Below, piece by piece: positions 1 through 7,767 of a stretch of 39,038 nucleotides of DNA. Source of the DNA: a virus; the IMG/VR virus record IMGVR_UViG_3300048839_000781, positions 1-39,038 of that record, one strand, 5' to 3'. The notes beneath the pieces are model-generated. The model had not been told where the DNA came from, made no database searches, and was given only the letters and a program-made list of their open reading frames with translations. The stretch's first letter is position 1; every line of letters starts with the position of its first letter. Made by a program: the position numbers and the translations under genes.

Positions 1-197
1 GAGATCATGTTTTTGGATGCCTTCTCTGCTCCTTCTTGTGGAGTGGCTTCTGGGTTGTCGACGTTTACGTTGCTTCGGAGTTTGAGGAGTTGCTCGTTAT
101 CGGCAAAGCTGAAGGGGCTGAAGGTTATGTATGCTTCCTCCCATCCTTCGCCAAGGAATGCTAGTTCGATTTTCTTTTTTACTACGAATGTTGACAT
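1..197 (-). CDS. Tail assembly chaperone (lambda gpG-like), 5' part, cut by window edge
   Basis: This is the N-terminal part of a tail assembly chaperone. The ATG is at 197-195 and the protein begins MSTFVVKKKIELAFLGEGWE. The frame runs off the window at base 1 and continues in phase at 39010, because bases 1-28 repeat 39011-39038. The complete short form would be 116 residues and ends at 38857. The family assists tape measure folding and tail tube polymerisation, and does not stay in the virion. The call rests on position (between major tail protein and tape measure), on length, and on the -1 frameshift site near its end. Sequence similarity alone is not recognisable by eye. It follows the major tail gene by 4 bases. 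Confidence 0.75.
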   Translation of the reverse strand, partial: MSTFVVKKKIELAFLGEGWEEAYITFSPFSFADNEQLLKLRSNVNVDNPEATPQEGAEKASKNMI

Positions 198-201
198 ATT
201 T

Positions 202-1173
202 TTAGGTTGTCGCGAGGGCGTTTCCGACTTCGACGTTGTTGATTAAGCCGTTTGAGAGGTCGTAGTTGCCTTTGAACTGAATTGTGTTTGATACGATTTC
301 GTCGTTTGGATTGTCTGGCTCCCATTGGAAGAAGTCTACTTTGCTCAGGTCGATCTCGAGGCTTCCGTAGGCGCTTACTCCGATCAGCTTCTCGGATTCC
401 ATGGCGATTCTGAGCGCTTTGTAGGTTCCGTTTAGCATGAGGTCTTTGTAGGTTTGGTCGTTGTAGTTGAGTTTGATCTCTCCTTCTACTGCGAGTTGTT
501 GGTTTTGGATGTCTTCCGGCTCTGCGGTTCCTATCACACTGTCTCGGACCAGATTCTTGGTGAACTTGATCGTCAGTTCTTTGATTGGGAGTCTGGTTGC
601 GGCGTCAAGTCCGGAGACGTCGGTTGCGAGGTAGATTTTGGTTTTGCGTTTGGTGAACTTGTAGTCTTCGGCGTAGCTGGGGAAGGTTGCTCCGCTTGTC
701 CTGCCTACTTTGGCGATGAATTCTGCTGTCCATGTGACGGCTTCGTCCATTTTGACGCTTAGTTCCAGCTCGTTTAGCATCACTAGCTTGTGGATGAGTT
801 GCTGGTTTACGTCTTTGATGTGGAGGGATGCGCTCTTGTGTTGGTTGGTGTTGGCAAGGGCGATCGTGTGGGTGTATTTGCTGTCTGTTACTCCGCCGGT
901 GCTTGGTGCTGATCCGAGTGCCATTACCAGAAGGTAGAGGGCTGAGTTGGCGCCGAGGATTCCTCCCATGGCTCCTTGGCTGTACTTTTCGATTACGAAT
1001 TTGTCGTTGGAGTCTTCGATGCGTCCGATTGAGCTTTGGTCGCGGACGTCGTCTGTTTTGTCGAATAGGGAGAAGTCGATTTTGCCTAGCGCATAGTTGG
1101 GAAGGACGCCGGTCCCTCTGGTGGCTTCTATTCCGATTGCGGCTTCGACTTTTCGACCGATGTATTTGCTCAT
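202..1173 (-). CDS. Major tail (tube) protein
   Basis: A protein of 323 residues that should polymerise into the tail tube. It starts MSKYIGRKVEAAIGIEATRG, a typical opening for long siphophage tube proteins, and contains mixed beta-rich sequence with many Thr, Ser and Asn residues. Position is decisive: it follows the tail terminator and precedes the frameshifted chaperone and tape measure, the standard siphovirus order. A promoter-like pair (TTGACA, 18-bp spacer, TAAGAT) lies at 1180-1209, which would make transcription start at about the ATG. This promoter would allow the most abundant tail protein to be made separately from the connector genes. An alternative is a generic structural protein, but the context makes that unlikely. 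Confidence 0.8.
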   Translation of the reverse strand: MSKYIGRKVEAAIGIEATRGTGVLPNYALGKIDFSLFDKTDDVRDQSSIGRIEDSNDKFVIEKYSQGAMGGILGANSALYLLVMALGSAPSTGGVTDSKYTHTIALANTNQHKSASLHIKDVNQQLIHKLVMLNELELSVKMDEAVTWTAEFIAKVGRTSGATFPSYAEDYKFTKRKTKIYLATDVSGLDAATRLPIKELTIKFTKNLVRDSVIGTAEPEDIQNQQLAVEGEIKLNYNDQTYKDLMLNGTYKALRIAMESEKLIGVSAYGSLEIDLSKVDFFQWEPDNPNDEIVSNTIQFKGNYDLSNGLINNVEVGNALATT

Positions 1174-1179
1174 AGTTTT

Positions 1180-1209
1180 ATCTTAGTCTTGACTCTAATG
1201 GTGTGTCAA
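1180..1209 (-). promoter_or_regulatory. Candidate leaderless promoter of the major tail gene
   Basis: On the minus strand TTGACA lies at 1209-1204 and TAAGAT at 1185-1180, separated by 18 bp. Only six bases lie between the -10-like box and the ATG at 1173, so the transcript would begin at or near the start codon. The -10 box matches consensus in four of six positions. The call is inferred from sequence only. Confidence 0.4.
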
Positions 1210-1234
1210 GTGGTTTTGCGTCATATCCAGCGTA

Positions 1235-1690
1235 TCAAGTTAGCTGGGTTAAATCAACAGTTATTTTGCATCTTACTGTCAGTTCGGCTGCTAGGAGCTT
1301 CTCCTCCTCGTCCGGTACCATTTGTCCTGGTGTTGCCATTACTGCTACTAAGGTGAACGGATCGTCGAGGTTGTTTGCCATTGTCCGTGTGCTTTCGGGG
1401 TTTTCTTGCTCGTCTATTTTGTTGAGGATGTTTTCGGTTTGGTCCATGAGTTCGTCGTATGCGGTATCGGCTGTGGTTTGATCGTATTCGGTGAAGAGCC
1501 AGACTTTTAGGACGTAGATTCTCTGGTTCTCGTTGGTGGTTAGGAAGTCTGCTTCGTTTCCGCTTGGGACCACGAATGCGGCTGGGAATCCTTTAAACTT
1601 GAAGGTTGGTCGCTTGTGGACTTCTTGGATGCCGTCGAGGGATTCGATCAGCTCCTTCAGGTTGTTTCGCAGTGTTTTGAATGTGGTCAT
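1235..1690 (-). CDS. Tail terminator-like protein
   Basis: A protein of 151 residues beginning MTTFKTLRNNLKELIESLDG. Family members form the ring that caps the tail tube and joins it to the head. The N-terminal helix, the central strand-rich part (FKGFPAAFVVPSGNEADFL) and the size fit the tail terminator (lambda gpU or HK97 gp10-neighbour) class. The position just before the major tail protein and after an HK97 gp10-like gene is the expected one. The start is preceded by ACT, the common start context in this genome. Function is assigned mainly from gene order. Confidence 0.6.
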   Translation of the reverse strand: MTTFKTLRNNLKELIESLDGIQEVHKRPTFKFKGFPAAFVVPSGNEADFLTTNENQRIYVLKVWLFTEYDQTTADTAYDELMDQTENILNKIDEQENPESTRTMANNLDDPFTLVAVMATPGQMVPDEEEKLLAAELTVRCKITVDLTQLT

Positions 1691-1694
1691 AGTT

Positions 1695-2081
1695 TTATTT
1701 TGCCAGATTTGCGACCTTTTGCATAGCTTTGTTCATTTCACTTTCGTAGATTGATCCTATTCTGCCCGACACGCTTTCGGCTCCCTGCTTCATGAATGGT
1801 CGTTTTTTCATTCGCTTGGTTCCTTCGTGGACGTGGATTGCGTAGTGGACGTTGGTTTGCACTATTGCGGTTATGCCTCGGTCTCTTATTCCCAGACTGG
1901 TTGCTATTGATGCTCTCATGCGTCCGGTGTCGACCGGCGATAGCTTTTTGGCTGCTCCTTCTATCAGGAATGCGGACTTCATGCTGGCGTCTCGCAGGTG
2001 TGGTCCTATTGTGTCGGGGAACTTTGCGAAGGCTGCTCGCACTTTGTCTATGCCTTGGATTGTTATTCTTATGTCTGCCAT
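1695..2081 (-). CDS. HK97 gp10-like neck/tail completion protein
   Basis: A protein of 128 residues. The segment KLSPVDTGRMRASIATS, around residues 46-62, is the hallmark of HK97 gp10-family putative tail-component proteins. The protein opens MADIRITIQGIDKVRAAFAK, also typical of the family. It likely takes part in joining head and tail or in tail completion. The gene sits four bases ahead of the tail terminator start and begins two bases before the end of the head closure gene. No unusual features are visible. Confidence 0.75.
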   Translation of the reverse strand: MADIRITIQGIDKVRAAFAKFPDTIGPHLRDASMKSAFLIEGAAKKLSPVDTGRMRASIATSLGIRDRGITAIVQTNVHYAIHVHEGTKRMKKRPFMKQGAESVSGRIGSIYESEMNKAMQKVANLAK

Positions 2082-2082
2082 A

Positions 2083-2406
2083 TTAGAAATTGTACTTGAC
2101 CAGAATTACTTCGAGGTGTTCGGCTATCAGTCCGAGTCCTTGTCCTTTGCGCTCTACTCCGATTACCTTGTACGTTTGGTTGTTTGTTTTATTTCGGATG
2201 ACGTCGCCTTCTTGGATGTCCATGTCGGGATCGAACCATTCGCTGTAGGTTTTGCTGGCGATTCCTTCCGAGACGTGTTGCTGTCTCGTGTCGATGTTTT
2301 GATGTTGGCACAGGGCGGTCTGCGTTGTTGCCAGCGCTTTCCGGTTACCGCTTACTGTTGCCAGTCTCATGATCGCGACTGGTGTTATCTTGAATTGCTG
2401 TAGCAT
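2083..2406 (-). CDS. Head-tail adaptor / head closure protein
   Basis: A protein of 107 residues starting MLQQFKITPVAIMRLATVSG. The pattern of a short N-terminal region followed by a beta-barrel core (DMDIQEGDVIRNKTNNQTYK, then VIGVERKGQGLG) resembles small head-tail joining (stopper) proteins of the SPP1 gp16 class. It would sit under the connector and keep DNA in the head. Gene order supports this: it lies between the connector at 2412-3065 and the gp10-like gene. Confidence 0.6.
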   Translation of the reverse strand: MLQQFKITPVAIMRLATVSGNRKALATTQTALCQHQNIDTRQQHVSEGIASKTYSEWFDPDMDIQEGDVIRNKTNNQTYKVIGVERKGQGLGLIAEHLEVILVKYNF

Positions 2407-2411
2407 AGTTT

Positions 2412-3065
2412 TTAGGCATATTGGACGGTTCGGTATTTGTCCAGCGTTTTCTTAATTGTTGGGTGCTTCTCTAGTTCGTTTCCGTAGGTGATGCTGACGT
2501 CGCCTACTTCCTGACTCTTTATTCCTCCGCTTTGTCTCACGTTGTAGACGGCTGATACCAGATCGAGGACTGCCAGCTCGAGGTCTGCTGGGAGATCATA
2601 TTCGTCGTCGGTTCCGTCTTCGAACTCGCTGTCTTTGGGTAGGTAGTAGCCGGCGGTGTAGGTTACTCGGTAGTTTTGCACTCCTTCTTTGAATGTTCCT
2701 CCTAGTCCTGACCATGCGTCGTTGTGTCTCAAGAGTTCGAGGTTTCCGGCGTCTCGGTTTACGAAGAAGTTTTGGGCTTCGATGGTTTGCCAGTCGTCGG
2801 TGTTGTTTGGTGTGGTCCGGACTTGCAGAGTTACGTCTCCGATGATTGGCTTGTTTTTGAGCCAGAGGCGTTTGCTGTCTTTGCCGTTTACGACTTGGTT
2901 GGTGTAGGTGGTTCTGCCGAAGGTTCGGCGGCAGTAGGTTCGCTCGATGTACTCACTGGCTCCTTTGATGAGCATGGTTAGGACGAGGTCTTTGCTGGTT
3001 CCGCTTATCTCCAGAAAGCTTTTCGCTCGGGCGAGGGTTGTTAGTGCTTTGTCGAGTGCTGCCAT
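2412..3065 (-). CDS. Head-tail connector protein (gp6/gp15-like)
   Basis: A protein of 217 residues. The N-terminal helical part (ASEYIERTYCRRTFGRTTYT, near residues 36-55) and the later helical stretch (LPADLELAVLDLVSAVYNVR) match the layout of phage head-tail connectors that bind below the portal. Such proteins have a long insertion of strands between helices, as here. It is the first gene after the capsid terminator, so it needs its own promoter or read-through. A weak promoter-like pair lies just upstream at 3072-3100. Confidence 0.7.
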   Translation of the reverse strand: MAALDKALTTLARAKSFLEISGTSKDLVLTMLIKGASEYIERTYCRRTFGRTTYTNQVVNGKDSKRLWLKNKPIIGDVTLQVRTTPNNTDDWQTIEAQNFFVNRDAGNLELLRHNDAWSGLGGTFKEGVQNYRVTYTAGYYLPKDSEFEDGTDDEYDLPADLELAVLDLVSAVYNVRQSGGIKSQEVGDVSITYGNELEKHPTIKKTLDKYRTVQYA

Positions 3066-3071
3066 AGTTTC

Positions 3072-3100
3072 ATTGTGACTGATTTTTGATAATTTTTCCA
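3072..3100 (-). promoter_or_regulatory. Weak promoter candidate for the connector/tail operon
   Basis: On the minus strand TGGAAA (3100-3095) and CACAAT (3077-3072) are spaced by 17 bp, and six bases separate the second box from the ATG at 3065. Each box matches consensus only partly. The site is placed where a promoter is needed, directly after the capsid terminator. Confidence 0.3.
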
Positions 3101-3123
3101 GTCGTCTCTTATCATCTTACACC

Positions 3124-3150
3124 AAAAAGACCGCCGGCAACCAGCGGTCT
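3124..3150 (-). terminator. Rho-independent terminator after the capsid gene
   Basis: On the minus strand the arms AGACCGC (3150-3144) and GCGGTCT (3134-3128) pair exactly. The stem extends inward by T-G, G-C and G-C pairs to a loop of three bases (TTG). A run of five T follows (3128-3124). This is a textbook intrinsic terminator about 25 bases after the capsid stop codon, and it would end the head operon. Confidence 0.9.
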
Positions 3151-3175
3151 TCTAGCGAGGTTCCTCCATCAGTTT

Positions 3176-4363
3176 TTAGCTGATGTTGGTGTTCGTGATT
3201 TCCACGAATGCCTCAGTGAGTGCGACTTCTCCGTCGACCCGTTCAACTACACGCATACCGACTTGGTATTTCTCCCATGTGCCTCCGGCTTCGGTGGTCA
3301 TGTCCATGGATACCTGTTGGCGATCGCCGATGTAGTAGTAGCTCAAGTCTCCGAAGATGATTGAACTGGATGGCTGGTAGTCTGTTACGAGAACAGGGCG
3401 TCCCTTGAGTGTCTTCACTTCTCCTTGTAGGGATGGGTAAAGGTACTGTCCGTTGTCGTCCTTTGCGTTCTCCAGATGTTCCATTACCCTACTGTTGATC
3501 AGCCATCGGGCTGCATTTCTGTAGCCTTCAGGTAGCTTGTAGTAGGCTCTGGTCAGGTGATCCGGTGAGAGTGCATTTGCAGCACTGATCGATCGGAATG
3601 TTTCCTGGTTGATTCCTTTAGGCTGGGTTGACCCATTTCCTGTCAAGAAGACCTTTGTTTCTTCATCTGCCACGCGTGCGGTGAAGCGTCGGCGCAAGAC
3701 CTCGAAGATCGAGATTGCGCTGTCATCGAACAATTCTCTCGAACTGTAGATGATCGCGTTGAGTCTGAACGGTGTCAGTAAGAGGTTACCGAAGTCTGCG
3801 GTTGTGGTCGCGATGGCAGTGTTTTCAGTTCCCCAGTAGACTTTTACGTCGCTGGTTAACTTAGGAATCTCTAGGAGTTTCCCTGTCATTGGGATCACGG
3901 TTGCAAACTGGCGGATGCTCTGGGTTTGGAGAATGTGTTCAATAAGGGATGCTCGGAAGCCGTCGGGGACGAGATGTCCGCCGTCAGCGTCTTCGCCTTC
4001 GGCTAATGCTTTCACACGAGCCATGTCCTTGTTGTACAGCGCTCTCACGAATCCGGCGAATCGTTCCTCTTTGGACATTTTGGAAACGTCCTCGTCATCG
4101 CCTTGGGGGTCGTCAGCGTTCTTTCGATCTTTGACTTCCTTTTTCTCATCGACCATGGTTTTCACCATATCCATGAGACCGGCTGCCAATTCCTTGGCTG
4201 CGGCTTTGACTTCGTCGCCTTCGCCTTCCGGCTTAGGGTCTTCCGAGGTGTTCGCTTTGAGTTCCGCTTTTAACTCTTTTACAAGAGCTTTTTCGGTCTC
4301 GTTCTCTCCGACGTAGTCGGGGTTTTGAGCGAGCTTTACTAACAGTTTTTCTCTGATTGTCAT
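3176..4363 (-). CDS. Major capsid protein, HK97 fold
   Basis: A protein of 395 residues forming the capsid shell. Residues 1 to about 120 are charged and helical (KALVKELKAELKANTSEDPK and following), matching the scaffolding delta domain that the prohead protease removes. From about 125 the mature part begins (GGHLVPDGFRASLIEHILQT), characteristic of the HK97 major capsid family, with IPMTGKLLEIPKL and an N-arm/E-loop pattern. A very strong Shine-Dalgarno sequence (AAAGGAGG, eight bases from the ATG) fits high expression. The gene lies after the prohead protease with a 96-base structured leader between them, and is followed by a strong terminator. Confidence 0.93.
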   Translation of the reverse strand: MTIREKLLVKLAQNPDYVGENETEKALVKELKAELKANTSEDPKPEGEGDEVKAAAKELAAGLMDMVKTMVDEKKEVKDRKNADDPQGDDEDVSKMSKEERFAGFVRALYNKDMARVKALAEGEDADGGHLVPDGFRASLIEHILQTQSIRQFATVIPMTGKLLEIPKLTSDVKVYWGTENTAIATTTADFGNLLLTPFRLNAIIYSSRELFDDSAISIFEVLRRRFTARVADEETKVFLTGNGSTQPKGINQETFRSISAANALSPDHLTRAYYKLPEGYRNAARWLINSRVMEHLENAKDDNGQYLYPSLQGEVKTLKGRPVLVTDYQPSSSIIFGDLSYYYIGDRQQVSMDMTTEAGGTWEKYQVGMRVVERVDGEVALTEAFVEITNTNIS

Positions 4364-4388
4364 ATTTTTTTCCTCCTTTCTTTACCCA

Positions 4389-4438
4389 CCAAATAGAGGC
4401 TGGCGCATCAGCTTGCGTCGGGTGACGTGCTTATTTGG
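4389..4438 (-). promoter_or_regulatory. Possible structured leader (three-way junction) before the capsid gene
   Basis: On the transcribed strand CCAAATA (4438-4432) pairs exactly with TATTTGG (4395-4389). Inside are two small hairpins: one at 4430-4415 with stem CGTC/GACG and loop ACCC, and one at 4412-4399 with stem GCTG/CAGC. Only a few unpaired bases join them, giving a compact three-way junction of 50 nt. It ends about 10 bases before the ribosome binding site of the capsid gene. The inner stems are just four base pairs, so chance cannot be excluded. Confidence 0.35.
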
Positions 4439-4459
4439 CTTGAGTCAAGCGTGGGGCGA

Positions 4460-5350
4460 TTACTTACGGAGGCTTCGGTTGTATTCAGCCAAAGCTCCTT
4501 GGAGCATCTTTGTGGTCTCGCGCATGACGCGAGCCAGCTTCTGATTCCCACCACCTTGCTGTGGTGTTTTAGGGTCGTTGCCGGACCCTCCTCCGTCTTC
4601 ACTTACCGCTTTTTGGGCGGTGCTAACGACGTCGGTTATTGTCTTAGTGAGTTGGGGCGCAATCTTTTCGATTACGCGGTCGGCGATCTTTTCGGTTTGA
4701 TCGTCGGTTGCTTCCGGTGTCTCTGTTGGAGCCGGTGTTGGATCTGGTGTTTCGGTTGGTTCTGGATCGGTGGTTGTTGGTTCCTCTACTGGTTCCTCGT
4801 GATCGTCGTCCTCTGCCTCTTTGACCATTTTATCCCACGTTTTGGTTTTGAAGCTTCTCATTGCCAGTTGCGCTCCGGCGTTCGGGTTGGCTGGGACTGG
4901 TACTGCTGAGAGTTCCAGAAGCTCGTTGTCTTTGAGGATGGCTCGTAGTTTTGGCTGGCTTTCGTCGTCGACTCTCTCCACGCGGTGGGGGATGAATCCC
5001 ACTGAAAACATTGTCAGGAATCCTTCGAGGTATTTGCGGTAGATGTCGGCTGCGAAGGGATCGGCTAGGTCGTATTTGAGGTCGAACTTGAGTTGCTTGT
5101 TTTCGACCCATGTTCTGATCGATTTGCCGATTGGTGGTCTGTCTTCTCCGAAGGTTAGGTTGTGCGCCCAGAGGAGGACTGGGTTTTTCTGGTAGTGTTC
5201 GAGCTGCCATGATTGGCTGTCGATGATCTCTCCGTAGCGGTCGACTGTTTCGTCGCTTCCGATGACGCCTCTGAGGACTCCTTCCTCTTTGTCTTTTTTG
5301 GATAAGGCTTTAACGTCGGCGAATGCTCGGATGTATTTTAGTTTTGCCAT
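4460..5350 (-). CDS. Prohead (capsid maturation) protease, HK97 family S78
   Basis: A protein of 296 residues that should cleave the capsid scaffold domain. The family motifs are visible: LRGVIGSDETVDRYGEII near residue 26, the catalytic His in LLWAHN (His63), and the catalytic Ser in FSVGF (Ser116). They are followed by ELSAVPVPANPNA. The protease domain ends near residue 165. The remaining 130 residues are acidic and Pro/Thr-rich (EPTETPDPTPAPTETPE) and then helical, possibly a scaffold or targeting tail. It sits between portal and capsid genes. A promoter-like pair overlaps the portal stop codon just upstream. Confidence 0.9.
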   Translation of the reverse strand: MAKLKYIRAFADVKALSKKDKEEGVLRGVIGSDETVDRYGEIIDSQSWQLEHYQKNPVLLWAHNLTFGEDRPPIGKSIRTWVENKQLKFDLKYDLADPFAADIYRKYLEGFLTMFSVGFIPHRVERVDDESQPKLRAILKDNELLELSAVPVPANPNAGAQLAMRSFKTKTWDKMVKEAEDDDHEEPVEEPTTTDPEPTETPDPTPAPTETPEATDDQTEKIADRVIEKIAPQLTKTITDVVSTAQKAVSEDGGGSGNDPKTPQQGGGNQKLARVMRETTKMLQGALAEYNRSLRK

Positions 5351-5358
5351 AGTTCTAC

Positions 5359-5386
5359 TTTATCAGTTATTTTTTCAGAATGTCAA
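5359..5386 (-). promoter_or_regulatory. Candidate leaderless promoter for protease and capsid
   Basis: TTGACA (5386-5381, which includes the portal stop codon) and GATAAA (5364-5359) are spaced by 16 bp. Eight bases follow before the ATG at 5350, so the mRNA would start at or beside the ATG. The -35 box is perfect; the -10 box matches in four of six positions. Confidence 0.4.
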
Positions 5387-7767
5387 TTGCTTTTCAGGGA
5401 CCCTTCTAGTTCTTTTAGTGTAGCATGTGTCAGTTTCGTCAACAAGGCTTTTTTGTCAAGGGACTTCTCCTCCTCCGTTATGATTGGGATTAGCGTGCAT
5501 CGGCAGTTCGGGTGCAGGGGTGGGAATCCTACGTTGCCGAGGCTTATGTTGAGGTATACGTCTTTGCCTTTGGCGTTCTTGCCGGTTACCACGTCTCCTT
5601 CTTTGAAGAAGTCTTTGTTGAGTTCGATTTGCTTGCCGTCCTGTGGTTTACACCATGGGCAGGTTCGCTCGTCGTGGGCGGTTAGCCATTCCTTCTTTTC
5701 GACGACCTTGCTTTGTTTGTAGGCTTGGAGGGTTGAGAAGTTTGTCGCTCGCAGGACTTCGCTTCGGGCTATTCGCTCTGCTCGGTATCCGGTTGCGTCT
5801 TCGTACACTTTGCCTACGCGCTCTTTGATCTGGTTTATTGATTCCTGTTCTCGGATCGCGTCGCTGAGGGTGTCGCGCAGTTGCTCGGCTGTCTCCTCGT
5901 TTATGCTTATTAGGAATTTCACTCCTTCTTTTTTGAGGTACTTTTGGATTTCCGGTGTTTGCATGTAGAAGATCCCTTGGTCGACGATGCTCTGGATCTG
6001 CTGGATGCCTTCTGCTTCGATCACGGTCCGGACGAAGTCCATCAGGACTTGGGCGAAGACGTCGGTGTCTTTTATTACCTGGGCTTCTATCTCGCTGATG
6101 GTTGATTTGATGCGTTCCGGCTTGTCACTTCCTTTGGTTGCCATGGCTTTGGTCAGTCCTTGGTCCACGAGGTCGTTTACCTTTTGCTTTTGGGTTTCGA
6201 ATAACTCGGTTAGGAGGTGTTTGTACTTTGCCTCGCGTGGATCTGTTCGGCTGATTACCGCTTTGCTGTGGTTGATTCGGGCTTCGTCGGTGACGATTTC
6301 TCCTTCCTCAATGTCTCGGTTGTCCACATGAGTGGATAACTTGTGGATAACTTTACCCTCTTTGCTGATCATTCGGTGCAGGAGCGTTTCGCAGGTTTTG
6401 ACCAGTCCGTCGCTTATCTCTGCCATTCGTGCTTTGAAGTAGGGGTATGGTGCGGTTCGGACGTTGAATCGTTTCATGTTGCGCTTCTTTTGCTCCTCTT
6501 TGTCTTCCGGTGTTTGCTGGGCGCCGATGTCTTGGAGGCTGAACGGCACGAGGAGTTTGTCTCCGCCTTCGATTGGTTGGAGGTCTTCCATTTCGCGGAC
6601 TTCGTTTCTGGTTAGCCAGCCGTGTTGGAGTCCGGAGTTGTAGTATTGGATCGCTTGTGCTTGGTCGTTTGGTACTGGGTCTTTGAAGTCGAAGAATAGG
6701 GTGTCGTCTCCGTATCGGGGTAGGAGGAACTCGTTTAGGAAGGCGGTTATCCTCTGCATCTTGTGGCGGATGACGTTCTCCAGCAGGATTGCTCTGGCTT
6801 CTTTGGCGGCTGCGCGGTTGACGTCGTCGAATGTCAGCAGGGGTTTTGGCACGCGGAAGATTGCCAGTACCTCGTCTCGGGTCAGGCGTCGTCCTTCGAT
6901 GAAGTCCATTTCCTTTTGGTTGAGTCCGATGTCTTGCCACTTGAGTCCGGCTTCGAGAATTGCTATCTTCCATGCTTTTTTGCTTCCTCGGTGGGTTGCT
7001 TCCCAGTCGTCGCGGATTCGCTCGTATTGGTCTTCCTCTAGGTTCTGATCGGTTTGCAGTCCGCCGGCTGGGAGGGCGGAGTTGTAGAAGAAGTTTCGGC
7101 TGTAGTCTTGCTGGAAGTTGTTTTCGTCTATCTGCTTTGCTCCGGCTTTGACTGGACCGTATCCTCGGAAGCTGTTTCGTGGGTTGAAGTCTTTGAAGTG
7201 AATTATCTGCTCGAATGGGATCTTTTCTTTTTTGTCGCCTGGTGGTCCGTATTCGTAGTTTGATATCAGCTTGCCTTTGGTGTCTTTGATGCTTACCCAG
7301 TCTGGGCGCAGTACCCAGATTTCCTTTGGTCGGTTCACGGGTCCGCCGAGCCACCAGAATGATTCTCCGACGAGATCGAGGTGTGCTTCGGTTGCTTCCC
7401 AGAGGAGGTAGCTGGTGTAGAGTGGGTTTACCTTGTATAGCAGGTCGAGGACTGGGTGGCTGTCTACTTCCTCGAACTCGCTTTGGGCTTTGCGTCTCAT
7501 CAGCTTTAGTTCGATGTCTGCCGTCTCTTGTGCTAGTACGCTTACCGCGCTGTATACCCAGCCGGTGTATGCTTTCAGGTAGTCTTCCGATTTCATGTCC
7601 GGTGGGATTGCTTGTCCGATGACCATGCTTGATCGCTGATCCGGTCTTCCTTGGCTTGATACTCCTGCTGCCTTTACTGCTTCGACGATGTCTTCTTGGG
7701 TCACGAGTCCTAGTGCGCTGCCTAGTCGCCTTATTAGTGGGTTTGTCTTTTTGGCTTGGTTGCTCAT
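5383..7767 (-). CDS. Portal protein fused to a MuF-type minor head protein
   Basis: A protein of 794 residues. About the first 430 match the HK97-type portal family: YLKAYTGWVYSAVSVLAQET near residue 64, later GLKWQDIGLNQKEMDFIEGR and FRVPKPLL. The second half matches the phage MuF / SPP1 gp7 head morphogenesis family: ARSEVLRATNFSTLQAYKQS, then ERTCPWCKPQDGKQI and the terminal HPNCRCTLIPI near residue 752, with paired Cys residues of the family. Portals of this family are usually about 400-500 residues and MuF-type proteins are usually separate, so this is a fusion. The ATG overlaps the terminase stop codon (ATGA), which suggests translational coupling. Confidence 0.88.
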   Translation of the reverse strand: MSNQAKKTNPLIRRLGSALGLVTQEDIVEAVKAAGVSSQGRPDQRSSMVIGQAIPPDMKSEDYLKAYTGWVYSAVSVLAQETADIELKLMRRKAQSEFEEVDSHPVLDLLYKVNPLYTSYLLWEATEAHLDLVGESFWWLGGPVNRPKEIWVLRPDWVSIKDTKGKLISNYEYGPPGDKKEKIPFEQIIHFKDFNPRNSFRGYGPVKAGAKQIDENNFQQDYSRNFFYNSALPAGGLQTDQNLEEDQYERIRDDWEATHRGSKKAWKIAILEAGLKWQDIGLNQKEMDFIEGRRLTRDEVLAIFRVPKPLLTFDDVNRAAAKEARAILLENVIRHKMQRITAFLNEFLLPRYGDDTLFFDFKDPVPNDQAQAIQYYNSGLQHGWLTRNEVREMEDLQPIEGGDKLLVPFSLQDIGAQQTPEDKEEQKKRNMKRFNVRTAPYPYFKARMAEISDGLVKTCETLLHRMISKEGKVIHKLSTHVDNRDIEEGEIVTDEARINHSKAVISRTDPREAKYKHLLTELFETQKQKVNDLVDQGLTKAMATKGSDKPERIKSTISEIEAQVIKDTDVFAQVLMDFVRTVIEAEGIQQIQSIVDQGIFYMQTPEIQKYLKKEGVKFLISINEETAEQLRDTLSDAIREQESINQIKERVGKVYEDATGYRAERIARSEVLRATNFSTLQAYKQSKVVEKKEWLTAHDERTCPWCKPQDGKQIELNKDFFKEGDVVTGKNAKGKDVYLNISLGNVGFPPLHPNCRCTLIPIITEEEKSLDKKALLTKLTHATLKELEGSLKSN

